DNA from: Pseudoxanthomonas sp. JBR18
GTDB lineage: Bacteria > Pseudomonadota > Gammaproteobacteria > Xanthomonadales > Xanthomonadaceae
Reading direction: 5' to 3'
Length of the DNA: 64,000 nt
NCBI RefSeq assembly: GCF_028198165.1
Contig: NZ_CP116339.1
Coordinates: 1,159,001 to 1,223,000 of the forward strand
Both the position numbers and the translations under genes were made by a program. The notes beneath the pieces are model-generated. The model ran no database searches. It saw only the letters and a program-made list of their open reading frames with translations, and was not told where the DNA came from. Shown one piece after another: positions 55,294-64,000 of the stretch (the stretch's first letter is position 1; each line of letters starts with the position of its first letter).

Positions 55294-56640
55294 TCAAGCT
55301 TGCAGCAGGCGCAGCGCGGCATCGCGCGGCAGCTTGCCGGTCTCCCCGCGCGGCAGCGCGGCGACGAAGCGGATACGCCGGGGCAGGAACACCGGATCCA
55401 TCGCCGTGCGCAGCTGGGCCAACAGCGCGGCCTCGGTCAGGTCCGGCGCCACCACCAGCGCGGCGATGCGGCGCACGCCCATCTCGTCGGCGTCCAGCTG
55501 CAGCACCGCGCCATCACGCACGCCATCCACCGCCAGCAGGCGCCGGGTCAGGTCGCCCAGCGAGGCGCGCTTGCCGGCGATCTCCAGCAGGTCGGCCTGG
55601 CGCCCACGCAGGTGGAAGCGGCCGTCGGGCTCGACCTCCATCAGGTCGGCCAGCGCCACCGGCTGCGGCAGGTGGCGAGCGTGCACCAAGGTGCCGTCCG
55701 GCTGCGGCTGCACCCACACACCGGGCAGCGGCGTCCAGGCCGTGTCCAGCGCGGTGCGGCGCTTGGCGAAGATGCAGGTCTCGGTCGAACCAAAGGTCTC
55801 GCGCAGCTCGCCGCCGAAGCGCGCCTCGGCCGCCTGCGCCAGCGCCGGCTCCAGCGGCGCGGTGGCCGAGACATAACCGGCGATGGGCGGCAGCGACACG
55901 CCCGATTCGACCAGTGCGCGCAGATGCACCGGCGTGGTCACCAGCACGCGCGGGGCGGGCATGTCGGCCAGTGCGCTGGCCACGTCCTGCGGGAAGAAGG
56001 GCTTGCCGCCGTGCACGCAGGCATCGCTCATCAGCGGCATGACCACCGACATCTCCATGCCGTACATGTGCTGCGGCGGTACGGTGGCCACCAGGCTGGG
56101 CGTGGCATCGCCCCACAGGTCGGCCACGGCGCTGAGGTTCTGCGCGTTGCTGGTGCGGAAGGCCGCCAGCGTCTTGGGAAAGGGCTTGGGCGCGCCGGTG
56201 CTGCCGGAGGTGAAGCCGATGCACACCACCGCGTCCTCGGGCACTTCCGGCACCGGGCCGTCGGCCTGGGCGAAGGTCTCCGGCAAGCGCCAGTAGCCCG
56301 GCGGCGCCGATGCGATGTCGGTATCGCCCAGCGCATAGCAATCCGCGTGACGGCCCATCACGTCGGCCACCACGGCCGGCGCGCGCGAGGACGGCAGCAG
56401 GGTCACCTGCCCGCGCAGGGCCACCGCGCAGAAGGCCACCAGGAATCGGTAGCGGTCCTCGCACAGGTTGACCGCGTGGCGCCCGGCCGGCAGCTGCGCG
56501 GCCAGCGCCCGGACGTGGGCGTGGAAGGTGGCCAGGTCGATGGCCTGCCCGCCGCTGCGGGCGATGATGCGGTCCAGTGGGCCTGCGCCCAGGGGACACA
56601 GACCGGCGTCGGGCGACGCCGGATGGATGACAGCTGACAT
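55294..56640 (-). CDS. AMP-dependent acyl/aryl ligase of the pigment cluster, copy 1
   Basis: A 448-residue homologue of copy 2: GFTSGSTGAPKPFPKT, VPPQHMYGMEMSVV, TFGSTETC, DGRFHLRGRQADLLEIAGKRAS, and RGETGKLPR for the A10 lysine. It likely activates 3-hydroxybenzoate to the adenylate for loading on ACP, replacing the CoA-ligase route. It is the first gene of a leftward unit of four (copy 1, copy 2, two secreted proteins) and divergent from the S9 peptidase gene. Confidence 0.87.
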   Translation of the reverse strand: MSAVIHPASPDAGLCPLGAGPLDRIIARSGGQAIDLATFHAHVRALAAQLPAGRHAVNLCEDRYRFLVAFCAVALRGQVTLLPSSRAPAVVADVMGRHADCYALGDTDIASAPPGYWRLPETFAQADGPVPEVPEDAVVCIGFTSGSTGAPKPFPKTLAAFRTSNAQNLSAVADLWGDATPSLVATVPPQHMYGMEMSVVMPLMSDACVHGGKPFFPQDVASALADMPAPRVLVTTPVHLRALVESGVSLPPIAGYVSATAPLEPALAQAAEARFGGELRETFGSTETCIFAKRRTALDTAWTPLPGVWVQPQPDGTLVHARHLPQPVALADLMEVEPDGRFHLRGRQADLLEIAGKRASLGDLTRRLLAVDGVRDGAVLQLDADEMGVRRIAALVVAPDLTEAALLAQLRTAMDPVFLPRRIRFVAALPRGETGKLPRDAALRLLQA

Positions 56641-56838
56641 AGAGGGTCCTGCTTCCCCGGTGGGTTGGCCCGGTTCTGGTGCCGGGCGTCCTGCCCGTAC
56701 TTTGGCCGCTGCACCGCGCCCATGGCAAGCCGCGCCGGCACAAACCGGCCGAAAACCCGGCGTGACCTTGGGCCGGTGCGGGTGCCGCCGGGCGGCTGCT
56801 ACCCTTCCGCGCTTGCCTTTCACGGATCGACCTTGCCG

Positions 56839-59223
56839 ATGCGCCTGACCGCCACCGTCCTGTCCTGCCTGCTGTTCGCGCCCGCCGCCCTGGCCCAGAC
56901 CACGCCCGCCACCCCGCTCACCATCGAGCAGGTGATGGCCGACCTGGACTGGGTCGGTCCGCCGGTCGAGGACGCACGCTGGACCTGGGACAGCCGCGCG
57001 GTGGAGTACGACCTCAAGCGCAACGGCACCCCGATCCGCGACACCTTCCGCCAGGAAATCGCCGGCGGCGCGGCGGCGCGGGTGGCCGACGACGCCCGCG
57101 ACACCCTGGGCGCGCCCGGCGCGGTCTACGACGCCAAGCGCCAGCACCAGGCCTTCGTGCGCAATGGCGACATCTTCGTGCGCAACCTGCGCAGCGGCGC
57201 GCTGGTTCAGGTCACCCGCACCCTGGAACCCGAGCGCGCCCCGCAGTTCGCCAGCGACGGCGGCCTGGTCTGGCGCGTGGACAACCAGTGGTACCGCTGG
57301 AACGGCACCAGCGTGGCCCAGGCCGCCCAGGTCAAGGCCGTGGACGACCCAGACAAGGACCCGGCCGAGGACCTGCTGCGCGAACACCAGCTGTCGACCC
57401 TGACCACCCTGGCCCACGACCGCGACATGCGCGAGCTGGCCCGCAAGCAGGACGAGCGCCTGCGCAAGGCCGACCCGACCCGGGCCCCGGCGCCGATCTA
57501 CCTGGGCAAGGACGTGGAGATCGAGCAGACCGCGCTCTCCCCCGACGGCCGCTGGCTGCTGGTGGTCACCCAGAAGAAGGGGGCCGAGGCCGGCGAAGCC
57601 GGCAAGGTGCCCCACTACGTCACCGAGTCCGGCTACGCCGAGGAACAGGAGGCCCGCACCCTGGTCGGCCGCAACTCGCCGATCCCGCAGGCGCTGTGGC
57701 TGGCCGACATGACCACCGGGACGGTCAAGCCGCTGTCCTTCGACACCCTGCCCGGCATCGGCACCGATCCGCTGGCCGACCTGCGCAAGGCGGCCGGCAA
57801 GGAGGCGCTGAAGGGCAACCGCGCCGTGCGCGTGGAAAGCGACGGTGATGGCGACGGCGCGGCGATCCACTGGAGCGAGGATTCGCGCAACGTCGCGGTG
57901 CTGCTGCGCGCCACCGACAACAAGGACCGCTGGATCGCTGGGGTCGACCTGGCCGCCGCGCGCCTGCAGGTGCGCGACCGGCTGACCGATCCGGGCTGGA
58001 TCAACTGGAGCTTCAACGACTTCGGCTGGATGCCCGACAACCAGACCCTGTGGCTGCTGTCCGAGGCCAGCGGCTATTCGCAGCTCTACACCCAGCGAGG
58101 GGGCGACCGGCCCAAGGCGCTGACCTCCGGCGAGTGGGAGGTCTCCGCACCGGCGCTGTCGGCCGATGGCAGCGCGTTCTATTTCCTGTGCAACCGCGCC
58201 GCGCCCGGACGCTACGAGGTGTGCCGGGTCGGCACCGACGGCGGCAAGATCAGCGAGGTCACCGCGCTGGGCGGCGGGGTGGAAGGCTTCACCCAATCAC
58301 CCGACGGGCGCAGCCTGCTGGTCGACTATTCGGCCAGCTACCTGCCCACCCAGCTGGCGGTCGTCCCGGCCAATGGCGGCGCCGCCAAGGTCCTCACCGA
58401 CACCCGCAGCGCGGCGTTCAAGGCGGTGGACTGGATCAAGCCCGAGTTGGTGCAGGTGCCATCCGAACATGGCGCGGGCACGATCTGGGGCAAGTACTAC
58501 GCGCCCGCGCACCTGGTGCCCGGCAAGCACTACCCGATCGTGATGTTCGTCCACGGCGCCGGCTACCTGCAGAACGCCATCGCCGGCTATCCGCCCTATC
58601 CGCGCGAGCAGATGTTCCACAACCTGCTGGTGCAGAAGGGTTACATCGTGCTGGACCTGGATTACCGCGGCAGCGCCGGCTACGGTCGCGACTGGCGCAC
58701 GGCGATCTACCGCAACATGGGCCACCCGGAGCTGGAGGACTATCTGGACGGCCTGGACTGGCTGGTCGCCAACCATCAGGGCGACCGCGACCGCGCCGGC
58801 ATCTACGGCGGCAGCTACGGCGGCTTCATGACCTACATGGCGCTATTCCGCGCACCGGGCGTGTTCAAGGCCGGCGCCGCGCTGCGCCCGGTGGCCGACT
58901 GGACCCAGTACAACCACGAGTACACGTCCAACATCCTCAACACGCCGGACATCGATCCGCAGGCCTACAAGACCTCCTCGCCGATCGAGTACGCCGCCGG
59001 CCTGCAGGACCGCCTGCTGATCGCCCACGGCATGATCGACGACAACGTGTTCTTCAAGGACTCGGTGGACATGACCCAGAAGCTGATCGAGCTGCACAAG
59101 GATCACTGGTCGATCGCACCCTACCCGATGGAGCGCCACGGCTTCACCCGCGCCGACTCCTGGCTGGACGAGTACAAGCGCGTCATGCGCCTGTTCGACG
59201 ACACCCTCAAGCCGGTCCCCTGA
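56839..59223 (+). CDS. S9-family prolyl oligopeptidase / dipeptidyl peptidase IV-type peptidase
   Basis: A 794-residue secreted serine peptidase. Signal peptide (LTATVLSCLLFAPAALAQ), a beta-propeller region (about 60-540), and a C-terminal alpha/beta hydrolase with nucleophile Ser659 in GIYGGSYGGFMTYM, Asp734 in GMIDDNVFFKDS and His767 in MERHGF. It cleaves dipeptides after Pro or Ala from peptide N-termini in the periplasm, a common trait of xanthomonads. The ATG at 56839 was chosen because it opens the signal peptide; the 58 upstream in-frame codons are not protein-like. Confidence 0.92.
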   Translation: MRLTATVLSCLLFAPAALAQTTPATPLTIEQVMADLDWVGPPVEDARWTWDSRAVEYDLKRNGTPIRDTFRQEIAGGAAARVADDARDTLGAPGAVYDAKRQHQAFVRNGDIFVRNLRSGALVQVTRTLEPERAPQFASDGGLVWRVDNQWYRWNGTSVAQAAQVKAVDDPDKDPAEDLLREHQLSTLTTLAHDRDMRELARKQDERLRKADPTRAPAPIYLGKDVEIEQTALSPDGRWLLVVTQKKGAEAGEAGKVPHYVTESGYAEEQEARTLVGRNSPIPQALWLADMTTGTVKPLSFDTLPGIGTDPLADLRKAAGKEALKGNRAVRVESDGDGDGAAIHWSEDSRNVAVLLRATDNKDRWIAGVDLAAARLQVRDRLTDPGWINWSFNDFGWMPDNQTLWLLSEASGYSQLYTQRGGDRPKALTSGEWEVSAPALSADGSAFYFLCNRAAPGRYEVCRVGTDGGKISEVTALGGGVEGFTQSPDGRSLLVDYSASYLPTQLAVVPANGGAAKVLTDTRSAAFKAVDWIKPELVQVPSEHGAGTIWGKYYAPAHLVPGKHYPIVMFVHGAGYLQNAIAGYPPYPREQMFHNLLVQKGYIVLDLDYRGSAGYGRDWRTAIYRNMGHPELEDYLDGLDWLVANHQGDRDRAGIYGGSYGGFMTYMALFRAPGVFKAGAALRPVADWTQYNHEYTSNILNTPDIDPQAYKTSSPIEYAAGLQDRLLIAHGMIDDNVFFKDSVDMTQKLIELHKDHWSIAPYPMERHGFTRADSWLDEYKRVMRLFDDTLKPVP

Positions 59224-59280
59224 TGCCCGTGCAGGCGTGCCGCGCCCAGCGGCCGCCTGCCCTTTCGCCGAGCAGACGCC

Positions 59281-59883
59281 ATGAACGCTCCGCTGCCTCC
59301 AGAAGCGCCACCCTCGCCATTGCGCGGCACACGCAGCGGGCCGCAGGATTTCGTCACCGTCCTGGCCTGGATCACCATCGTGCTCGGCATCCTGGGCGTG
59401 GCCTACGGCCTGCTGCAACTGCTTGTGGCCGCGCTCGTGCCCGCCGATGCGTACCTGCAGATGCTCGACCCACTGGGCACCGGCCAGGTCGCCGTGCCCC
59501 CGCTGCTGCGCTGGGTGCTGACCCACAACGGCCTGATCGGCACGATCGAGGCGATCGCCTCGCTGCTGCTGACCGGACTGGGCTTTGGCCTGCTGCGCCG
59601 CCGGGAATGGGCGCGACTGGGCTTCATCTGGTACCTGGTGCTGGCCACGGTGATGACCTTCGGCGGCATCTGGCTGGTCCCGGCCACGTTGGACGCCAGC
59701 CTGGCCTCGCAGGCCGCCCTGCTCTCGCCCGATGGCAGCGTCCCGCCCGAACTGGCGCCAATCCGCACGCTGGCCCTGGTGTTCTCGGTGATCGTCGCGG
59801 TCGTGTTCAGCGTCCTGCACGGCGCCATCATCTGGAAGCTGTGCACCGGCCAGGTGCGCGCGCAGTTCCAGCGAAACGCCTGA
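59281..59883 (+). CDS. Four-helix integral membrane protein, function unknown
   Basis: A 200-residue protein with four hydrophobic segments: FVTVLAWITIVLGILGVAYGLL, GTIEAIASLLLTGLGFGLL, LGFIWYLVLATVMTFGGIWLV and LALVFSVIVAVVFSVLHGAII. No recognised domain beyond a general inner-membrane family. It follows the S9 peptidase gene by 57 bases, and hemF is 180 bases downstream. Confidence 0.65.
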   Translation: MNAPLPPEAPPSPLRGTRSGPQDFVTVLAWITIVLGILGVAYGLLQLLVAALVPADAYLQMLDPLGTGQVAVPPLLRWVLTHNGLIGTIEAIASLLLTGLGFGLLRRREWARLGFIWYLVLATVMTFGGIWLVPATLDASLASQAALLSPDGSVPPELAPIRTLALVFSVIVAVVFSVLHGAIIWKLCTGQVRAQFQRNA

Positions 59884-60054
59884 AAGGCTGGGCGTCCGCC
59901 CGCTCTCCTGCGCGGCTCGGCGGCTTGGGCGCACTCGGTGCCCACCATGCACACGGACCGAACGCCAAGCTGCCTGTGCCCGGTCCCTCCACCGGACGCG
60001 CCGTTCCCCGCGCTCGCGGTGGGCGAGCGGGTTCCGACGACACGCGCCGCTTAA

Positions 60055-61083
<1,029 letters not shown>

Positions 61084-61210
61084 AACACCGGGACCTGCCA
61101 GCGACGCGAACCATAAGGGCTTGCCGGCATGCAGGCATGCAGGTCGCGAGGCCTGCCGCGACTTCTCTCAGCACGTGCGAAACGCGGGATCAAACGCTTC
61201 CCGGATCGCA

Positions 61211-61345
61211 GGCATAAAAAAGCCCCGCGGAGCAGGGGGAGCTCGGCGGGGCCAGGGTACGGGAGCCTGGGGAGGGGCCCTTCGTACCAGAGATCTATCC
61301 CCAGGGGATGGGGGGACGATCCGCGACAGACCTTGCATCTGTCGA
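61211..61345 (-). ncRNA. Candidate small RNA with C-rich loops, downstream of polA
   Basis: Read on the minus strand the region folds as a series of hairpins: GACAGA/UCUGUC (61343-61325), a block with CCCCCC and AUCCCC, a GGUACG/CGUACC stem (61288-61256) enclosing CCCCUCCCC, and a final GC stem whose loop is UCCCCCU, followed by UUUUUU. That is the layout of an sRNA ending in an intrinsic terminator. No ORF fits. C-rich loops resemble sX13 of Xanthomonas, and polA-adjacent sRNAs (Spot 42, ErsA) are known elsewhere. The 5' end is a guess; a fragment of the polA 3' region is the alternative. Confidence 0.5.
61216..61252 (-). terminator. Intrinsic terminator on the minus strand
   Basis: GCCCCGC (61222-61228) pairs with GCGGGGC (61246-61252), extended inward by GAGC/GCTC across one G-G mismatch; the loop is UCCCCCU on the minus-strand RNA. 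Six A at 61216-61221 give a U6 tail in that direction. It would end polA readthrough or the candidate sRNA; hemF lies convergent on the left. Confidence 0.85.
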
Positions 61346-61826
61346 GGGCTATGAGAGCACTTCCAACATGGATGGATCGTGAAGATTTCAGTTAAAAACC
61401 TGTTGGATTTAGGGATTATTCAGATAATAAACTCATCAGTATTGAAATTATTTTTCCGTTACTTCCAAGCATCGATCCGGCAACCCTTCATCTCAAGACG
61501 CTGCGTCCCACGCGTCACCTTCGATGTGTCACCGCGTTGCGGAATGCGAAGCACATCCGCAGCGTTAACGGCGCCGCGTTTGTGACTTCAAAAACATGCC
61601 CGGTGTCGCGGCACTGCACCACTTACGGAGTGAGCCCATGCCACCGCGGCCCTGCCCACCGTGGCGGGTCGATCCGTCGACATGAAACAGTGTGTCGACG
61701 CCGCGCGTGCTGCCTTTTCCAACCGGGCCTACCCGACGCTGCAAGCGGTCCAGGCGCGACAACGAGCCCAGATTCGTGAACTGAAGCGCTGGTGGGCCGA
61801 GGCCCGCCTGTCAGCGGGCGCACTGG
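61346..61826. other. AT-rich intergenic segment between hemF and polA
   Basis: About 480 bases without a convincing gene. The part 61380-61470 is markedly AT-rich (runs such as TTAAAAACC and AATTATTTTT) and includes ATAATA-type boxes that could hold a promoter for the sRNA on the minus strand. A short plus-strand frame at 61682 (MKQCVDAARAAFSNRAYP, then QIRELKRWWAEARL) has no ribosome site and runs into polA; it is not called as a gene. Confidence 0.45.
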
Positions 61827-64000
61827 CTAATGCGCCTGGTCCCAGTTGTCACCGACGCCACAATCGACTTCCAGCGGCACCGCCAGGGTGGCCGCACCGG
61901 ACATCAGCGCGCGCGCCTGCGCGGTCAGCGTCTCGACAAAGTCCACGTCGGCCTCGAACACCAGTTCGTCGTGCACCTGCAGGATCATCAGCGCCCGATC
62001 GGCGTGGCCGGCCAGCCAAGCATCCACACCGACCATCGCGCGCTTGATGATGTCCGCCGCCGTGCCCTGCATGGGCGCATTGATCGCCGCGCGTTCGGCG
62101 CCGGCGCGCTGGGCCTGGTTGCCGGCGTTGATGTAGTCCAGGTACAGGCGACGGCCGAAGACGGTCTCCACGTAGCCTTTCTCGCGCGCCTGCTGGCGCG
62201 TGGCCTCCATGTAGTCGCGCACGCCGGGATACCGGTTGAAGTACTGGGCGATATAGTCCTGCGCCTCGCCGCGACCAATGCCCAGTTGGCGCGCCAGGCC
62301 AAAGGCACTCATGCCGTACATCAGGCCAAAGTTGATCGCTTTGGCCGCGCGACGCTCGTTGCTGGTGACGTCCTCCAGCTTGCGCCCGAACACCTCCGCC
62401 GCGGTGGCGCGGTGCACGTCCAACCCATTGGCAAAGGCGCCGACCAGGCCGGGATCACCGGACAGATGGGCCATGATCCGCAGCTCGATCTGCGAGTAGT
62501 CGCAGGCCACCAGCTTGCGGCCCGCCGGGGCGACGAAGGCGCGGCGGATCCGGCGCCCATCCTCGGTGCGGATCGGAATGTTCTGCAGGTTGGGATCGGA
62601 CGAGGACAGCCGCCCGGTCGCCGCACCGGCCTGGTGGTAGCTGGTATGCACCCGGCCGGTGTCGGGGTGGATCATCTCCGGCAGCTTATCGGTGTAGGTG
62701 CTGCGCAGCTTGGCCAGGCCGCGGTACTCCAGGATCACGCGCGGCAGTTCGTGCTGGTCGGCAATGGCTTCCAGCGCCTCCTCGTTGGTCGAGGGCTGGC
62801 CCTTGGGCGTCTTGACCACCGCCGGCAGCTTGAGCTCGTCGAACAGCAGCGCCTGCAGCTGCTTGGGCGAATCCAGATTGAAACTGCGCCCGGCCAGCTC
62901 GGTGGCCTGCTGCTGGGCGGCGAGCATGCGCTTGGACAGGTCGGCGCTCTGCCGGCGCAGTTCCTCGGCATCCACGCGCACGCCGTTGGCCTCGATCCGC
63001 GCCAGCACCGGCACCAGCGGCATCTCGATGTCGCGGTAGACGGTTTCCAGACCCGGCTCGGCCGCCAGCTTCGGTGCCAGCACCTGGTGCAGGCGCAGGG
63101 TGATGTCGGCATCCTCGGCGGCGTAACGGGTGGCGTCCTCGAGCGAGACCTGCGAGAACGGGATCTGCTTGGCGCCCTTGCCGCACACGTCCTCGTACTT
63201 GACCGTGTCGTAGCCCAGATAGCGCTTGGCCAGGCTGTCCATGTCATGGCGCGCGCTGCCGGAATTGAGCACGAAGCTCTCCAGCAGCGTGTCCTGGGCG
63301 TAGCCGGCCACGTCCACGCCATGGCGGCGCATCACGTGCAGGTCGTACTTGCCGTGCTGGCCGATCTTCTCGATGGCCGGGTCGGACAGCAGCGGGCGCA
63401 GCGCGTCCAGCACCGTCTCGCGAGGCAGCTGTGCCGGCACGCCGGGCGCGTCGTGGCCGAGCGGCACATAGGCGGCCTTGCCGGCTTCGGCCGCCAGGCT
63501 CAGCCCGACCAGGTTGGCCCGCATCGGGTCCAGGCTGTCGGTCTCGGTATCAAAGGCGAAACGGGCGGCCGCGGTGAGCGTGGCGATCCAGGCATTCAAC
63601 CGCTCGGCGTCCAGGATGGTTTCGTATTCGCCTGCGGCGGCCAGCGCCGGGTCGAGATCGCTGACTGCTGCCGACACAGGCGCCGCACTGAACCCTGTCC
63701 CGCGCGCCTTGCCCGGCTCCTTCTCGGCCACCGATGCGGTCACGCTGCCGCCGTCCAGGTCCTTGAGCGCCTGGTTGAAGCCATAGCGCGCGTAGAGCTC
63801 GCGCAGCTCATCCACATGCTGGTCGCGCAGCGCCAGGTCCTGCGCGGCCACCTCCAAAGGAACGTCGGTCTTGATGGTGACCAGCGTGCGGTTGAGCGGC
63901 AGGCGCTCCAGCGCGGCGCGCAGGTTGTCGCCGATCTTGCCCTTGATCTCGCCGGCGTGTTCGATCACCCCGTCCAGGCTCTCGTACAGGCCCAGCCACT
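61827..64000 (-). CDS. polA: DNA polymerase I, N-terminus outside the window
   Basis: The frame runs from its stop at 61827 to the window edge (724 residues visible). Still present: the end of the 5'-nuclease helix-hairpin-helix region (WLGLYESLDGVIEHAGEIKGKIGDNL), a 3'-5' exonuclease with FAFDTETDSLDPM (both metal-binding acids kept, so proofreading is likely), and the polymerase domain: TGRLSSSDPNLQNIP, DYSQIELRIMAHLS, KAINFGLMYGMS and motif C VHDELVFE. About 200 N-terminal residues are missing. It repairs gaps and matures Okazaki fragments. Confidence 0.97.
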   Translation of the reverse strand, partial: WLGLYESLDGVIEHAGEIKGKIGDNLRAALERLPLNRTLVTIKTDVPLEVAAQDLALRDQHVDELRELYARYGFNQALKDLDGGSVTASVAEKEPGKARGTGFSAAPVSAAVSDLDPALAAAGEYETILDAERLNAWIATLTAAARFAFDTETDSLDPMRANLVGLSLAAEAGKAAYVPLGHDAPGVPAQLPRETVLDALRPLLSDPAIEKIGQHGKYDLHVMRRHGVDVAGYAQDTLLESFVLNSGSARHDMDSLAKRYLGYDTVKYEDVCGKGAKQIPFSQVSLEDATRYAAEDADITLRLHQVLAPKLAAEPGLETVYRDIEMPLVPVLARIEANGVRVDAEELRRQSADLSKRMLAAQQQATELAGRSFNLDSPKQLQALLFDELKLPAVVKTPKGQPSTNEEALEAIADQHELPRVILEYRGLAKLRSTYTDKLPEMIHPDTGRVHTSYHQAGAATGRLSSSDPNLQNIPIRTEDGRRIRRAFVAPAGRKLVACDYSQIELRIMAHLSGDPGLVGAFANGLDVHRATAAEVFGRKLEDVTSNERRAAKAINFGLMYGMSAFGLARQLGIGRGEAQDYIAQYFNRYPGVRDYMEATRQQAREKGYVETVFGRRLYLDYINAGNQAQRAGAERAAINAPMQGTAADIIKRAMVGVDAWLAGHADRALMILQVHDELVFEADVDFVETLTAQARALMSGAATLAVPLEVDCGVGDNWDQAH

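Noticed and set aside
61661..62047. 128-codon plus-strand ORF running into the 3' end of polA
   Set aside because: Only the first 60 or so residues look protein-like, there is no ribosome site, and the rest is antisense to conserved polymerase sequence. Possibly a decayed fragment.

Overview
The window is about 64 kb of GC-rich chromosomal DNA from a gammaproteobacterium, most likely of the family Xanthomonadaceae (Lysobacteraceae), for example Pseudoxanthomonas or a close relative. The grounds are the rhlB-trxA-rho neighbourhood, a TonB-dependent receptor of the Xanthomonas/Caulobacter type, and above all a xanthomonadin-type aryl-polyene pigment cluster with a XanB2-like chorismatase and two flavin-dependent halogenase-like genes. 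Genus is inference; no rRNA, tRNA or CRISPR array was seen.

1-7.7 kb: a cell-wall-sugar salvage locus with the end of a TonB-dependent receptor, a GH20 beta-N-acetylhexosaminidase, a DUF1343/NamZ-type exo-N-acetylmuramidase, and an unusually long, signal-peptide-bearing SIS protein related to MurQ. 7.7-26.5 kb is mostly conserved housekeeping: a VanZ-like protein, a MidA-type methyltransferase, an Anbu proteasome-like peptidase facing its usual partners (alpha-E protein and circularly permuted ATP-grasp), a frameshifted MscS channel, a pteridine reductase with folK and folB, a double-receiver response regulator, ftsX-ftsE, rhlB, trxA, rho, a TonB_C-domain protein, and a KefC-type antiporter. 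26.1-30.1 kb holds a CsaA-like protein, a giant membrane-anchored ankyrin protein and a YcgL protein.

30.2-56.6 kb: the pigment locus. A rightward operon (ketosynthase, chain-length-factor-like ketosynthase, glycosyltransferase, halogenase-like oxidoreductase) converges on a leftward operon (ACP, membrane protein, acyltransferase, FabZ-like dehydratase, LpxL-like acyltransferase, LolA-like carrier, MMPL exporter, second dehydratase, ketoreductase). A second rightward group (DUF1348 protein, second halogenase-like protein, XanB2) and a leftward operon with two tandem AMP-dependent ligases plus two related secreted proteins complete it. XanB2 would supply hydroxybenzoate, the ligases would activate it and load it on ACP, ketosynthase/reductase/dehydratase would build the polyene, and the acyltransferases, LolA-like carrier and MMPL protein would place the product in the envelope.

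Between the two convergent pigment operons (34.7-41.0 kb) sits a foreign, AT-richer island: an IS30-type remnant, a 1575-residue secreted RHS protein whose variable C-terminus looks like a Tlde1/DUF2778 L,D-transpeptidase toxin, an overlapping signal-peptide-bearing probable immunity protein, and a small membrane protein interrupted at a G7 tract. This is the most interesting part of the window.

56.8-64 kb: an S9 dipeptidyl peptidase, a membrane protein, hemF carrying an in-frame insertion made of a direct repeat, a candidate C-rich-loop small RNA next to polA, and the truncated polA.
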